From contig NZ_LT629796.1 of the NCBI RefSeq assembly GCF_900106065.1, positions 372,001 to 436,000 of the forward strand: a stretch of 64,000 nucleotides of DNA, in the 5' to 3' direction. Under the pieces are notes generated by a model. It was not told the origin of the DNA. It saw nothing but the letters and a program-made list of their open reading frames with translations, and ran no database searches. This DNA comes from Pseudomonas mandelii (GTDB taxonomy: Bacteria > Pseudomonadota > Gammaproteobacteria > Pseudomonadales > Pseudomonadaceae). A program made the position numbers and the translations under genes. Positions within the stretch are counted from its first letter, which is position 1, and each line of letters begins with the position of its first letter. Positions 10,976 to 21,514 of the stretch are shown here, in pieces.

Positions 10976-11965
10976 TCAACGCAACGAAGGCCCCTGGAAG
11001 CCCATCCACATCGCCAGTTGCTCAGCCACGCTGGCACCGAGCTTTTTCGAGAAACGATCAAATGGCGATTCCTGAACGGTGAAATCCACCAGCTCCTTCT
11101 CGCCAATTACATCGCGCGCCACCGAACTGGCACTCCCCAGGCCATCGATCAGACCCAGCGGCAACGCCTGCTCACCGTTCCAGACCAGCCCGGAGAATAA
11201 CTCTGGATGCTCTTTATCCTTGAGACGGTCGCCACGGCCCTTCTTCACGCTGTTGATGAACTGCTGGTGCGTGGTATCCAGAACGCCCTGCCAGAACTGA
11301 GTTTCCTCAGGCTTCTGCGGTTGGAACGGGTCGAGGAACGACTTGTGCTCGCCGGACGTGTAGGTCCGACGCTCGACGCCAAGCTTCTCCATGGTGCCGA
11401 CGAAACCATAACCGGCCGCCGTCACACCAATGGAACCGACCAGACTCGCCTTGTCGGCGTAAATCTGATCCGCCGCGCTGGCGATGTAGTAAGCACCGGA
11501 AGCGCCCAGGTCAGAGATCACCGCGTACACCTTGGTATCCGGGTGCAAGCCGCGCAGACGGACGATCTCGTCATACACATAACCCGACTGCACCGGACTG
11601 CCGCCCGGGCTGTTGATGCGCAGAACCACACCCTTGACCTTCTCATCCTCGAAGGCAGCACGCAGACTGCCAACGATGTTGTCGGCGCTGGCCGGCTCCT
11701 TGTCGGCGATCACGCCGGTTACATCGATCAACGCCGTGTAGTGGGAACCGCGGGTCGCGCTTTTTTCCATGTCCATGAGCGGCGTGAACAGAATCAACGC
11801 GCCAAACAGGTACACAAAGGTCAGCAATTTAAAGAAAATACCCCAGCGACGAGACCGGCGCTGCTCCTGGACACTGGCCAGCAGGGTCGTTTCCAGCAGC
11901 TTCCAGCTTTTTTCGTCACCGCTCTCTGCGCTCGCCTTGGCGGGCGCTTTCCATTCGTCGGTCAT
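10976..11965 (-). CDS. sppA: Signal peptide peptidase SppA (short form)
   Basis: A 329-residue inner-membrane serine protease of family S49 that degrades cleaved signal peptides. One membrane segment is at about residues 41-63. The catalytic dyad is Ser156 (LGASGAYY) and Lys208 (SGEHKSF). It is the half-length SppA form, not the 618-residue duplicated E. coli form. It starts with ATG 24 bp after the phosphatase gene and probably forms an operon with it and rluC, an arrangement usual in Pseudomonas. Confidence 0.94.
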   Translation of the reverse strand: MTDEWKAPAKASAESGDEKSWKLLETTLLASVQEQRRSRRWGIFFKLLTFVYLFGALILFTPLMDMEKSATRGSHYTALIDVTGVIADKEPASADNIVGSLRAAFEDEKVKGVVLRINSPGGSPVQSGYVYDEIVRLRGLHPDTKVYAVISDLGASGAYYIASAADQIYADKASLVGSIGVTAAGYGFVGTMEKLGVERRTYTSGEHKSFLDPFQPQKPEETQFWQGVLDTTHQQFINSVKKGRGDRLKDKEHPELFSGLVWNGEQALPLGLIDGLGSASSVARDVIGEKELVDFTVQESPFDRFSKKLGASVAEQLAMWMGFQGPSLR

Positions 11966-11989
11966 GACATCTACCCCAGCAAAAACCCG

Positions 11990-12652
11990 TTAAGCCCGCT
12001 GACCCAGCCAGGCATGCAATTCTGAAAAACGATCAATGGCCAGTCGCGGCTCGAACAGCTTCAGCGCGTCGATCGATTGCGCGCCATAACTGACTGCCAC
12101 CGAATCCATACCGGCGTTACGCGCCATCTGCAGGTCGAAGGACGAATCGCCCACCATCAGCGCCTGCTCCGGGCGAACCTCGCAATGCGCGAGAATCTGC
12201 TCAAGCATCAGCGGATGGGGCTTGCTGGCGGTTTCGTCGGCGGCGCGGGTGATATCGAAATAATCTTCCCAGCCATGGGCTTTCAGCACCCGATCCAGCC
12301 CGCGACGCGCCTTGCCCGTGGCCACAGCCAGATGATAACCCTCGGCGCGAAACGCCTCCATCGACTCGAGCACACCCTCGAACAGCGGTGAAGGCACAGC
12401 CTCTGCGGCGATGTAGTGATCCGCATAGTGTTGGCGGAACGCAACCAGCTCGGCATCGCCAATTTCGGGGTACAACGTGCGAATGGCCTCAGGCAGACCC
12501 AGACCGATAATGCCTTTGACGGCAAAATCATCGCGCAGCTGAAACCCGGACCGTTCGGACGCGACATGCATCGCCTCGACAATCCGACCAATGGAGTCAG
12601 CAAGCGTGCCGTCCCAATCGAAAATCAGCAGTTTGTAATCAGAGGGGTGCAC
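11990..12652 (-). CDS. HAD-IA family hydrolase (phosphoglycolate phosphatase-like)
   Basis: A 220-residue haloacid dehalogenase-type phosphatase. Motif I is [10 protein letters not shown], motif II/III residues include [11 protein letters not shown] and KPHPLML, and motif IV is [16 protein letters not shown]. The cap insertion between motifs I and II is of the alpha-helical C1 type, as in Gph and YieH. The GTG start at 12652 lies inside the end of rluC (14-bp overlap), so translation is probably coupled. The substrate cannot be fixed from sequence. Confidence 0.88.
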   Translation of the reverse strand: MHPSDYKLLIFDWDGTLADSIGRIVEAMHVASERSGFQLRDDFAVKGIIGLGLPEAIRTLYPEIGDAELVAFRQHYADHYIAAEAVPSPLFEGVLESMEAFRAEGYHLAVATGKARRGLDRVLKAHGWEDYFDITRAADETASKPHPLMLEQILAHCEVRPEQALMVGDSSFDLQMARNAGMDSVAVSYGAQSIDALKLFEPRLAIDRFSELHAWLGQRA

Positions 12653-13601
12653 TCAGGCGCTCCACGGTCTTGGCCCACATTTCATCCACCGGCGCCTGCA
12701 ATTTCAGCTCGCCACCATCGGGCAGCGGCACAGTCAGCAGGTAGGCGTGCAGAAACAGGCGTTTGCCGCCCAAATCGCGAATTTCCTTGCTGAAACCTTC
12801 GTCGCCATACTTGGTGTCGCCAGCGATGCAATGCCCGGCGTGCAAGGTATGGACGCGAATCTGGTGGGTCCGGCCGGTAATCGGCCTGGCCTCAATCAGG
12901 GTGGCAAAGTCACCGAAGCGGCGCAGGACCTTGAACACGGTCACAGACTCCTTGCCCTCCTCCTCGTCGACCTCGACCATACGCTCGCCGGAACGCAGAT
13001 TGCTCTTGCCCAGCGACGCCCGGACCTGCTTGATCGAAGCCGCCCAGTTACCACGGACCAGCGCCATATAGCGCTTGTCGACGCCGTCGCCGCGCAAGGC
13101 CGTGTGCAAGTGGCGCAACATGCTGCGTTTCTTGGCGATCATCAACAGGCCGGAGGTATCACGGTCGAGACGGTGAACCAGTTCGAGCTCCTTGCAATCG
13201 GGACGCAACTGACGAAAGGCTTCGATCACCCCATAAGTCAGGCCGCTGCCGCCATGAACCGCAATGCCGCAAGGCTTGTTGATCACGATCAGCGCTTTGT
13301 CCTCGAACACAATCGAGGCTTCCAGGCGTTGCAGCAGGCCTTGGGCCAGCGGCACCGGCTCGTCGCGCTCAGGCACGCGAACCGGCGGCACGCGCACGAT
13401 ATCGCCCGCCTGCAGCTTGTATTCGGGCTTGATCCGACCTTTGTTCACTCGCACTTCGCCCTTGCGCAAAATGCGGTAAATCAAGGTCTTGGGCACGCCT
13501 TTGAGCCGAGCGAGAAGGAAGTTATCAATACGTTGGCCGGCATATTCCGGCGAGACCTCCAGCAGTTGTACGGCTGGGGTCGAAGGGGCAGTAGTCGTCA
13601 T
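12639..13601 (-). CDS. rluC: 23S rRNA pseudouridine synthase RluC
   Basis: A 320-residue RluA-family enzyme that makes pseudouridine at 23S rRNA positions 955, 2504 and 2580 (E. coli numbering). An N-terminal S4 RNA-binding domain (about residues 17-80) is followed by the catalytic domain with [11 protein letters not shown], where the Asp is catalytic, and RTHQIRVH near the C-terminus. It starts with ATG and is divergent from rne across a roughly 700-bp gap. The same rluC/rne head-to-head arrangement occurs in E. coli. Confidence 0.95.
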   Translation of the reverse strand: MTTTAPSTPAVQLLEVSPEYAGQRIDNFLLARLKGVPKTLIYRILRKGEVRVNKGRIKPEYKLQAGDIVRVPPVRVPERDEPVPLAQGLLQRLEASIVFEDKALIVINKPCGIAVHGGSGLTYGVIEAFRQLRPDCKELELVHRLDRDTSGLLMIAKKRSMLRHLHTALRGDGVDKRYMALVRGNWAASIKQVRASLGKSNLRSGERMVEVDEEEGKESVTVFKVLRRFGDFATLIEARPITGRTHQIRVHTLHAGHCIAGDTKYGDEGFSKEIRDLGGKRLFLHAYLLTVPLPDGGELKLQAPVDEMWAKTVERLSAPL

Positions 13602-13630
13602 GCCGCGGATGATAACAATTTTTTATGGAA

Positions 13631-13659
13631 TTGAAGCACTTAATCATTGCTGCTATAGT
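13631..13659 (+). promoter_or_regulatory. Predicted sigma-70 promoter of rne
   Basis: TTGAAG (13631-13636) and TATAGT (13654-13659) are separated by exactly 17 bp. Transcription would start near 13666 and give an rne leader of about 636 nt. Long rne leaders mediate autoregulation by RNase E in E. coli. Confidence 0.6.
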
Positions 13660-14301
13660 CGCGAACGCCGCCAAAAGCGGCCTGGACAGCGGACTAACGG
13701 TCAAAAACCGGCCCTGACCAACGCAATTCACCAGGACGCGAGGCCGTCCTACGGGGCTTTCGCTACGTAACGGTGGAGTTTGCAGCTGTAACAAGCGCAG
13801 GTGACATGAGGCCTGAATCAAGCCGCAAAGCAGAGTTTTCACTCCCCTTGCGAGCCAATATTCATGGCCAGTTCACAAAGTGCAGTCAGCTAAGGACGAC
13901 CCCGAGCGAACGCTTCGGAAACAACGCCTAAATTAGCCATGATGCGTGACCTCCCCCTTCGGAGCTCACGGTAAATGCCAACCCGCTGCGGATTCTGCGC
14001 GCGGCAGCACCCGAATTATCAGGGATACGTGTAGGGTGGAGATGCACAACCGCTGGACTGTGTAGCAATAGGCTTTATCAAGACGCTTCATCTCGTCCAC
14101 AGCCGCTGGTTGATTCCTCCTCCTGACTGAGTGCTTAAGTAGCCACAGCAAGCAGGACGCGTAAGTCGCGATAACGGCCCAATTGGCCAGACATCGCTGG
14201 ACACGGGAATGGCCAACCACTCCCGACGCACCTGACACCGACCATGAGAAGTCGTGTGTGCCGAACGCCGTTTCCGGCAGCCCGGAAACCGACGGTACTA
14301 C
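13660..14301 (+). promoter_or_regulatory. Long 5' leader of rne (candidate autoregulatory UTR)
   Basis: The stretch between the predicted promoter and the rne ATG has no convincing reading frame on the plus strand. It contains several self-complementary blocks, for example CCGCCAAAAGCGG (13669-13681). RNase E binding to its own leader controls mRNA decay in E. coli; the same role is inferred here from position and length only. Confidence 0.5.
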
Positions 14302-17300
14302 ATGAAAAGAATGCTGATTAACGCAACTCAACCCGAAGAGTTGCGTGTTGCACTGGTAGATGGCCAACGCCTCTACGACCTGGACATCGAATCCGGTGCA
14401 CGCGAGCAGAAGAAGGCCAACATCTATAAAGGCCGGATTACTCGCATCGAACCAAGCCTTGAGGCTGCCTTTGTCGATTTCGGCTCTGAGCGCCACGGCT
14501 TCCTGCCCCTCAAAGAAATCTCCCGCGAATACTTCAAGAAAGCCCCTGAAGGCCGCGTCAACATCAAGGACGTCCTGAGCGAAGGCCAGGAAGTCATCGT
14601 TCAGGTCGAAAAAGAAGAACGTGGCAACAAGGGCGCTGCCCTGACCACCTTCATCAGCCTGGCCGGTCGTTACCTGGTGCTGATGCCGAACAACCCGCGT
14701 GCCGGCGGTATCTCCCGTCGCATCGAAGGTGAAGAGCGCAACGAACTGCGTGAAGCCCTGAACGGCCTGGTTGCACCAGCCGACATGGGCCTGATCGTTC
14801 GTACTGCCGGCCTGGGCCGCAGCAGCGAAGAAATGCAGTGGGACCTCGACTACCTGCTGCAACTCTGGACCGCCATCAAAGAAGCTTCGCTGGATCGCTC
14901 CGCGCCGTTCCTGATCTATCAGGAAAGCAACGTGATCATCCGCGCCATCCGCGATTACCTGCGCCAGGACATCGGCGAAGTGCTGATCGACAGCGTTGAA
15001 GCCCAGGACGAAGCCCTGACCTTCATTCGCCAGGTGATGCCGCAGTACGCCAGCAAGATCAAGCTGTACGAAGACAGCGTTCCGCTGTTCAACCGTTTCC
15101 AGATCGAAAGCCAGATCGAGACCGCTTTCCAGCGCGTCGTTGAACTGCCTTCCGGCGGCTCCATCGTTATCGATCCGACCGAAGCCCTGGTGTCCATCGA
15201 CATCAACTCGGCACGCGCCACCAAAGGCAGCGACATCGAAGAAACCGCCCTGCAGACCAACCTTGAAGCCGCCGAAGAAATCGCCCGTCAGTTGCGCTTG
15301 CGCGACATCGGCGGCCTGATCGTCATCGACTTCATCGACATGACCCCTGCCAAGAACCAGCGCGCCGTGGAAGAAAAAGTCCGCGAATGCCTGGAAGCCG
15401 ACCGCGCTCGCGTGCAAGTCGGTCGCATCTCGCGCTTCGGCCTGCTGGAAATGTCCCGTCAGCGCCTGCGTCCATCCCTGGGCGAAAGCAGCGGCATCGT
15501 TTGCCCGCGTTGCAACGGCACCGGCATCATCCGTGACGTTGAATCGCTGTCCCTGGCGATCCTGCGCCTGATCGAAGAAGAAGCCCTGAAAGACCGCACC
15601 GCCGAAGTTCGCGCCCAAGTGCCGATTCCGGTCGCAGCCTTCCTGCTCAACGAAAAACGCAACTCGATCACCAAGATCGAACTGCGCACCCGTGCCCGCA
15701 TCGTCATTCTGCCGAACGATCACCTCGAAACGCCGCACTTCGAAGTTCAGCGTCTGCGTGATGACAGCCCGGAAGCCGCAGTCGGCCAGTCCAGCTACGA
15801 AATCGCCGCAGCCGCTGCCGAAGTCGAAGAAGTCCAGCCAGCCGCCGCGACCCGCACCCTGGTTCGTCAGGAAGCCGCAGTCAAGACCGCGCCGGCCCGC
15901 GCCAACGCTCCGGTTCCGACCGAAGTCGTCGCTGCCGCACCTGTTGCTGCACCGATCGCCGTGCCAGAGCCAAGCCTGTTCAAAGGCCTGGTGAAGTCGC
16001 TGGTCAGCCTGTTTGCTACCAAGGAAGAGCCTGCTGCTCCGGTTGTGGTTGAAAAACCAGCGACCACCGAGCGCCCGGCCCGTAACGAAGAGCGTCGCAA
16101 CGGTCGTCAGCAGAGCCGCAACCGTAACGGTCGCCGCGATGAAGAGCGCAAGCCTCGTGAGGAACGTGCACCGCGTGAAGAACGCGCACCACGTGAGCCA
16201 CGCGAAGAGCGTCAACCACGCGAAGCCCGGGAAGAAACCCCGGTAGTCGCCCGCGAAGAACGTGCTCCACGTGAAGAGCGCGCACCACGCGCCCCTCGTG
16301 AAGAACGTGCACCGCGCGCACCTCGCGAAGACCGCAAGCCACGTGGCGAGCGTGAAGAGCGCGTGCGTGAACTGCGCGAACCTCTGGATGCCACCGCTCC
16401 AGCCGCTGCTGCGACCGCTGAAGAGCGTCCAGCTCGCCAGCCACGTGAAGAACGCGCTCCGCGCCCACCGCGTGAAGAACGCCAGCCACGTGCCGAGCAA
16501 GCCGCTGCCGCGGTTGCCGAAGAAGAACTGGTAACCAACGAAGAGCAACTGCAGGAAGACGGTCAGGAAGGCGCCGAAGGCGATCGTCCACGCCGCCGCT
16601 CCCGTGGCCAGCGTCGTCGCAGCAACCGTCGCGAGCGTCAACGCGATGCCAACGGCAACGTGATCGAAGGTTCGGAAGAATCCGAATCCGCCGAAGGCAG
16701 CGAAGCGGGCGAAAGCAACGAAGCGCCAAGCACTTCCGATCTGGCCGCCGGCCTGGCTGTTACCGCAGCCGTTGCCAGCACCGTGATCAGCGCGCCTGCT
16801 GAAGCCCAAGCCAACGAGCAAGCCGAACGCGCAACGGCCGCCACCCTGGAAACGGCTTCGGTCGAAGCGCCAGTGGTGGAAGCAACGACTCCGGTAGAAG
16901 CCACTGCGGCTCCGGAAATCGAAGTGGCGCCGGTTCGTGAAGCACAGCCTGAAGTTGAAGCGGCCCCCGAGCCAGTGTTTGCTGCCGAGCCAGCTGCCGA
17001 AACCTCCAGCGAAACCGTAACCGAAGCTGTCCGCGAAGTTCGTGAAGAACAAACCGCGTTCAACTGGGTTGCCGAGCCGGCTGCGGTTGAAGCGCCTGCT
17101 CCGGTTGCTGAAGCTCAGGTTGCTGAAGCCATGGTGTCCGAGCCAGTAGTTGTCGCCGCCGAGCCTGCTCCAGTGGTTGAAGCGCCGGTCGTTGCCGAAG
17201 TGGCTGCACCGCACGTCGAAGCCGCCCCAGTCAGCGCCCTGACGCCAAGCGGCCGTGCACCGAACGATCCACGTGAAGTGCGTCGTCGCAAGCGTGAAGA

Positions 17301-17514
17301 AGAGCGTCTGCAGAAGGAAGCCGAACTGGCTGCCGCTGCTGCTCCGGTTGAAGCGATTGTCGCTGACGAGCCTGCACCGGTTGTGGCTGAAGTGATCGAA
17401 GCGGCACCTGTTGCCGAATCGGTCATCGAAGAAGCACCGCGCTCCGTACAGGAAGCGGTCGAGCAACACGAACAAGCCCTGGAAAAAGAACACGAGCCTA
17501 AACCCCTCGTCTGA
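14302..17514 (+). CDS. rne: Ribonuclease E
   Basis: A 1070-residue endoribonuclease and degradosome scaffold. The catalytic half (about residues 1-515) has the S1 domain near residues 38-118, the DNase I-like metal site Asp300 (IDINS) and Asp343 (IDFIDM), and the zinc-link CPRCNGTG with Cys401 and Cys404. The second half is low complexity. It has an amphipathic segment ([14 protein letters not shown]) likely to bind the inner membrane, an Arg-rich block of repeated REERAPR units for RNA binding, and an Ala/Pro/Glu-rich tail expected to recruit partners. The start is the ATG at 14302 ([10 protein letters not shown]). Confidence 0.98.
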   Translation: MKRMLINATQPEELRVALVDGQRLYDLDIESGAREQKKANIYKGRITRIEPSLEAAFVDFGSERHGFLPLKEISREYFKKAPEGRVNIKDVLSEGQEVIVQVEKEERGNKGAALTTFISLAGRYLVLMPNNPRAGGISRRIEGEERNELREALNGLVAPADMGLIVRTAGLGRSSEEMQWDLDYLLQLWTAIKEASLDRSAPFLIYQESNVIIRAIRDYLRQDIGEVLIDSVEAQDEALTFIRQVMPQYASKIKLYEDSVPLFNRFQIESQIETAFQRVVELPSGGSIVIDPTEALVSIDINSARATKGSDIEETALQTNLEAAEEIARQLRLRDIGGLIVIDFIDMTPAKNQRAVEEKVRECLEADRARVQVGRISRFGLLEMSRQRLRPSLGESSGIVCPRCNGTGIIRDVESLSLAILRLIEEEALKDRTAEVRAQVPIPVAAFLLNEKRNSITKIELRTRARIVILPNDHLETPHFEVQRLRDDSPEAAVGQSSYEIAAAAAEVEEVQPAAATRTLVRQEAAVKTAPARANAPVPTEVVAAAPVAAPIAVPEPSLFKGLVKSLVSLFATKEEPAAPVVVEKPATTERPARNEERRNGRQQSRNRNGRRDEERKPREERAPREERAPREPREERQPREAREETPVVAREERAPREERAPRAPREERAPRAPREDRKPRGEREERVRELREPLDATAPAAAATAEERPARQPREERAPRPPREERQPRAEQAAAAVAEEELVTNEEQLQEDGQEGAEGDRPRRRSRGQRRRSNRRERQRDANGNVIEGSEESESAEGSEAGESNEAPSTSDLAAGLAVTAAVASTVISAPAEAQANEQAERATAATLETASVEAPVVEATTPVEATAAPEIEVAPVREAQPEVEAAPEPVFAAEPAAETSSETVTEAVREVREEQTAFNWVAEPAAVEAPAPVAEAQVAEAMVSEPVVVAAEPAPVVEAPVVAEVAAPHVEAAPVSALTPSGRAPNDPREVRRRKREEERLQKEAELAAAAAPVEAIVADEPAPVVAEVIEAAPVAESVIEEAPRSVQEAVEQHEQALEKEHEPKPLV

Positions 17515-17530
17515 TTCCATCGGCCACTAA

Positions 17531-17568
17531 AAAGCCCCGCCTGGTGATCCAGGCGGGGCTTTTTTACA
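17531..17568 (+). terminator. Intrinsic terminator of rne
   Basis: Perfect arms AAAGCCCCGCCTGG (17531-17544) and CCAGGCGGGGCTTT (17549-17562) with a TGAT loop and following T-run lie 17 bp after the rne stop. The A-run on the other side could also stop minus-strand transcription from beyond mocA. Confidence 0.9.
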
Positions 17569-17622
17569 TCTGAGATAAAGCAAGTAAACCGCGTTATCGT
17601 TCTTCGCGGGCAAATCGGTATG

Positions 17623-18213
17623 TCAGGAAAATACTAATGCTGCAGGCACATCCACATCCCACAACACCCCGGCATCATCCACCGCCACTTCAACCACCCT
17701 GCCCTGCGCAAACAACGGCTTGGCCCCATGATCACCCGATAATGCCATCAACCCCGGCCCAAAACTGCGACCGAACCCAACCGGGTGTCCGTACTTCCCC
17801 GCATGCACCGGAACGCTGACGCAATCTTCCGCAACCCCGGCCACCACCCGCTCGATACTCGACGGTAAAATAAACGGCATATCCCCCAGCACAATCAACC
17901 AGCCACTGAGCTCTGGACACGCCGCCACCCCGGCGGCAATGCTATCGCCCATCCCGGCAGGCCCGATCTCCACACTCTCGAAACCGTACGCCTGAGCCAT
18001 GCGCATCACTTGTGGGCGATCTTCGGTCGTCACCAGCACACGCTTCCCAAGGTTGGCTGGCACACTCAGCAGCACGTGCTCGATCACCGACCGAACCGCG
18101 CCATCTCGCCCCGTGCAGTCGGCCAGCAGCTTGTCCTTGTCCGCTCCCGCCACCTCCCTGAAGCGTCTGCCCTGCCCCGCCGCCAGCACGATGACGCCGA
18201 TGGGTGCACTCAT
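17623..18213 (-). CDS. Molybdenum cofactor cytidylyltransferase-like NTP transferase (MocA/MobA fold)
   Basis: A 196-residue nucleotidyltransferase of the MobA/MocA fold. The nucleotide-binding LAAGQGRRF is at residues 10-18, and the acidic metal motif VLGDMPF follows. In operons with xanthine dehydrogenase-type enzymes this family usually turns molybdopterin into its cytosine dinucleotide (MCD). The ATG at 18213 overlaps the xdhC-like stop by 4 bp. A MobA (guanylyl) role is less likely because the neighbour enzyme family uses MCD. Confidence 0.83.
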   Translation of the reverse strand: MSAPIGVIVLAAGQGRRFREVAGADKDKLLADCTGRDGAVRSVIEHVLLSVPANLGKRVLVTTEDRPQVMRMAQAYGFESVEIGPAGMGDSIAAGVAACPELSGWLIVLGDMPFILPSSIERVVAGVAEDCVSVPVHAGKYGHPVGFGRSFGPGLMALSGDHGAKPLFAQGRVVEVAVDDAGVLWDVDVPAALVFS

Positions 18214-19193
18214 ACAACCTCCTGCAACGGCTTCTTCTGTTTAAGTTCGACGCCGTTCTTGATCGCCACGATCTCGGCCAGCAGCGACAAGGCGATTTCC
18301 GCGGGACTGTGGCTGCCAATATGCAAACCGATCGGGCCGTGCAGCCGCTCGATGGCCTGTGATGACAAGCCTAGCTGAGCCAGGTTTTCCCGCCGCTTCA
18401 GGCTGTTGACCCGCGAGCCGAGGGCGCCGACATAAAAAGCCCTGGAATCCAGAGCGGTCAGCAACGCCATATCATCCAGGCGCGGATCATGGGTCAGGGC
18501 GACAATGGCCGTGCGTTCGTCGGTCTCGATGGTCAGCACCGCTTCATCCGGCATGCCCGAGACGAAACGGCCGTGCTGCTCTTCCCAACCGTAGACAAAC
18601 TCGCTGCGCGGATCGCAGATCAGCACTTCGAAATCCAGCAGTCGCGCCATTTCGGCGACATACCGGGACAATTGCCCCGCACCGATCAGCAATAGACGCC
18701 AACGCGGACCGTAGATGGCGCGCAGGGTGTGGCCGTCAAAGCTCAGCACATCGCTTTTGTTCGCCGCCTGCAAAATCACTTCACCGGTCGCAATATCCAG
18801 CGAACGAGCCACTATTTCATGGGCCTCGCAGCGTTCCAGCAACTCGGCGACCCAACCTGGATCGCCGACCCGCTCCTCGGTCAGGCGCAAGGTGCCACCG
18901 CAGGGCAAACCAAACCGTGCGGCCTCCTCGCGGGTGACGCCGTAGGTGATCAATTGCACCGGCGGCCCGTCAGGTGGAATCCGCCCATCGTGCAGCCGGG
19001 CAATCAGATCATCCTCGACACAGCCGCCGGACACCGAGCCGATCACCACGCCATCTTCACGCAACGCCAGCATCGCGCCAGGCGCCCGGGGCGCAGTGCC
19101 CCAGGTCTGGACCACGCTGTACAACACCACCCGCCGACCGGCGCGACGCCATTCCAGCACGCTGCGCAGGACGTTCAGATCCGCGCTGTCCAT
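18210..19193 (-). CDS. XdhC family molybdoenzyme maturation factor
   Basis: A 327-residue XdhC/CoxI-type chaperone that binds molybdenum cofactor, aids its sulfuration and inserts it into xanthine dehydrogenase-family enzymes. The conserved GSVSGGCVEDD is at about residues 52-62, and a Rossmann segment (LLIGAGQLSRYVAEM) occupies the C-terminal half. The ATG at 19193 is chosen because it shares one base with the stop of the large subunit gene and begins the conserved domain; upstream in-frame codons lie inside that gene. Confidence 0.88.
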   Translation of the reverse strand: MDSADLNVLRSVLEWRRAGRRVVLYSVVQTWGTAPRAPGAMLALREDGVVIGSVSGGCVEDDLIARLHDGRIPPDGPPVQLITYGVTREEAARFGLPCGGTLRLTEERVGDPGWVAELLERCEAHEIVARSLDIATGEVILQAANKSDVLSFDGHTLRAIYGPRWRLLLIGAGQLSRYVAEMARLLDFEVLICDPRSEFVYGWEEQHGRFVSGMPDEAVLTIETDERTAIVALTHDPRLDDMALLTALDSRAFYVGALGSRVNSLKRRENLAQLGLSSQAIERLHGPIGLHIGSHSPAEIALSLLAEIVAIKNGVELKQKKPLQEVV

Positions 19194-21514
19194 CAGGCCT
19201 GCGCCTTCTGCCAACCTTGCAGCTGGAAGCGAACCGGCAAGTTGCGGATACGCTGGCCAGTGGCAGCGAAGATCGCGTTGCATAGCGCAGGCGCAATCGG
19301 CGGTACGCCTGGCTCACCGACTCCGCCCAACGGCACATTGCCCGGAGGCGTCACCAGATGCACCGCCACTTCCTTCGGCGCCAGCGACATGCGCGCCACT
19401 TCGTACATGTGGAAGTTGTCCTGCTGCACCTTGCCGTCCTTGAAGCTGATTTCCCCGACCACGGCATTGCCCAGGCCCATGACGCACGCGCCTTCGAACT
19501 GAGCGCGAATCCGTTCGGGGTTGATCTGCGGACCACAATCCACCGCGATGTCGGCCTTGTGCACGATCAACGTGCCGTCGTCTTTGACTTCGACTTCGAT
19601 CACCGCCGCCACATAGCTGACGAAGCTGTAATGCACCGCCAGGCCCAGGCCTCGGCCCTTGGGCAGCTCGCGCCCCCAACCGGCGGCCTTGGCGGCTGTT
19701 TCCAGTACCGTGCGCATCCGCCCGGTGTCGATCGGATAACGCTCGGGGGATTCGCCGTAGTTCCACTCTTCACTCAAGGTGCGCGGATCGATCTGACGAT
19801 CCGGGCCCAGCAGTTTGATCTGGTACTTGAGTGGATCCTGCTTGGCCTTGTGCGCCAGCTCATCGACAAAGCTCTGGATCGCAAACCCGTGGGGAATGTT
19901 CGACACCGAGCGATACCAGCCGACCCGGGTATGAATCGCTGCTTCGGGGTTTTCCAGGCGCACGTTGGGGATGGCGTAGGCCATGTTGGTAAAGCCCATG
20001 CCCAGCTCGAAAGCCGCCTCGTGGTTCATGCCCGGGGCGAACAGCGCGGTAATGCTCGGGGCCACGGTGCGGTGCAACCAGCCAGAGGGCAGCCCATCCT
20101 TGTCCAGGCTGGCCTTCAGGTACTCGGCGGACACGGTGTGGAAGTAGGAGCAGTGGATGTCGTCTTCACGGGTCCATTGCACCCGCACCGCTTTACCGGG
20201 GAATTCCTTGGCGAGGATCGCCGCTTCGATGACGAAGTCCGGCTTGGACTTGCGACCGAAACCGCCGCCAAGCAAGGTGACATTGAACGTGACCTTATCG
20301 AACGGAATACCAAGGCGTTCGCCAATCCGTTCCCGGGTGACCTGTGGCGCCTGACTCGGGGCCCAGGCCTCGCACACACCGTCTTTGAAGCGGGCGATGG
20401 CGACCATCGGTTCCATCGGCGCCTGCGCCAGGTGCGGCAGGTAATACGAGGCTTCGAGGGTGCTGTTGGCGCCTTTCATGGCGTCGTCGATGTTGCCGGT
20501 ATTGCGCACCACTTTGCCGGGCTTGAGGGACGCGGCTTCCAGTTCTTTGCGGTAGGCGATCGAGTCGTAACTGGCATTGGGGCCGTCATCCCACTCGATT
20601 TTCAGCGCTTCGCGGCCCTTGATCGCGGCCCAGGTGTTGCTGGCCACCACGGCCACGCCACCCAATGGCTGGAACTCGGATGGCAGCGGACGGCCTTCGA
20701 TCTGAATGACCTTGATCACGCCCGGGACTTTCATCGCCGCGCTGGAGTCGACGGATTTGACCGTGCCGCCATAAACCGCCGGACGCGCAATCACGGCGTA
20801 GAGCATGCCGTCGAAATGCACATCGGCCCCGTAAATGGCGCGGCCGTTGACGATGTCGGCACCGTCGATCGCCTTGGTGCCTTCCTTGCCGATGTAGCGA
20901 AACTCCGACGGTTGCTTGAGCCGCAGGCTGTCACGGGCCGGCACTGCCAGCGCACCCGCAGCGGCGGCCAGAGCGCCGTAGCCCAGTTCACGACCGCTCG
21001 GTTGGTGCACCACTTTATGCAGCTGCGCATGGCACTCGCTGACCGGCACTTTCCACTGCTCAGCCGCCGCTTGTTCCAGCATGGTTCGCGCGGCGGCACC
21101 GCAACGACGCATCGGCTCGTACCAGTGACGCATGCTGCGCGAACCGTCTGTGTCCTGGTTACCGAAGCGAACCTCGTCACCCGGCGCTTGCTGCACTTTC
21201 ATCATGGCCCAGTCGGCGTCCAGTTCATCGGCCACTACCATGGTCAGGCTGGTGCGCACACCCTGGCCCATTTCCGAACGGTTGCAGACCACGGTCACCA
21301 TGCCGTCAGCGGCAATGCTGATGTAAACCTTGGGATCATCGATCCAGCCATTGGGCATGCCGTCGGCGCCGAATTTTTTCTCTTTTTCTTCGGCGAACGC
21401 ATCTTGCCAGCCCCAGCTTGCTACCAGAACTAACGCACTGGTCGCACCGACGCCTTTAAGGAAGCCACGGCGGCTGAGGTTGCTCAGCGCAAAATCATTC
21501 GGTAACTGGCTCAT
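19193..21514 (-). CDS. Molybdopterin-binding large subunit, isoquinoline 1-oxidoreductase beta-like
   Basis: A 773-residue molybdenum hydroxylase subunit of the xanthine dehydrogenase family, nearest in layout to IorB and single-chain aldehyde dehydrogenases. A twin-arginine motif SRRGFLK (residues 14-20) followed by a hydrophobic stretch predicts Tat export of the folded cofactor-loaded enzyme. GGGFGRK and the C-terminal GEPGVPPIAPA (with the active-site Glu) are family motifs. It probably pairs with the adjacent [2Fe-2S] subunit and passes electrons to a cytochrome, since no FAD subunit gene is present. The substrate is unknown. Confidence 0.88.
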   Translation of the reverse strand: MSQLPNDFALSNLSRRGFLKGVGATSALVLVASWGWQDAFAEEKEKKFGADGMPNGWIDDPKVYISIAADGMVTVVCNRSEMGQGVRTSLTMVVADELDADWAMMKVQQAPGDEVRFGNQDTDGSRSMRHWYEPMRRCGAAARTMLEQAAAEQWKVPVSECHAQLHKVVHQPSGRELGYGALAAAAGALAVPARDSLRLKQPSEFRYIGKEGTKAIDGADIVNGRAIYGADVHFDGMLYAVIARPAVYGGTVKSVDSSAAMKVPGVIKVIQIEGRPLPSEFQPLGGVAVVASNTWAAIKGREALKIEWDDGPNASYDSIAYRKELEAASLKPGKVVRNTGNIDDAMKGANSTLEASYYLPHLAQAPMEPMVAIARFKDGVCEAWAPSQAPQVTRERIGERLGIPFDKVTFNVTLLGGGFGRKSKPDFVIEAAILAKEFPGKAVRVQWTREDDIHCSYFHTVSAEYLKASLDKDGLPSGWLHRTVAPSITALFAPGMNHEAAFELGMGFTNMAYAIPNVRLENPEAAIHTRVGWYRSVSNIPHGFAIQSFVDELAHKAKQDPLKYQIKLLGPDRQIDPRTLSEEWNYGESPERYPIDTGRMRTVLETAAKAAGWGRELPKGRGLGLAVHYSFVSYVAAVIEVEVKDDGTLIVHKADIAVDCGPQINPERIRAQFEGACVMGLGNAVVGEISFKDGKVQQDNFHMYEVARMSLAPKEVAVHLVTPPGNVPLGGVGEPGVPPIAPALCNAIFAATGQRIRNLPVRFQLQGWQKAQA

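Noticed and set aside
13966..17520. 1184-codon open frame antisense to rne
   Set aside because: Composition mirrors the GC-rich codon bias of rne; the product is Phe/Gly/Arg-rich without any recognisable domain, and rne itself is certain.
19358..21433. 691-codon open frame antisense to the molybdenum subunit gene
   Set aside because: His/Gly/Arg-rich shadow of a gene with clear motifs; no ribosome binding site or family.
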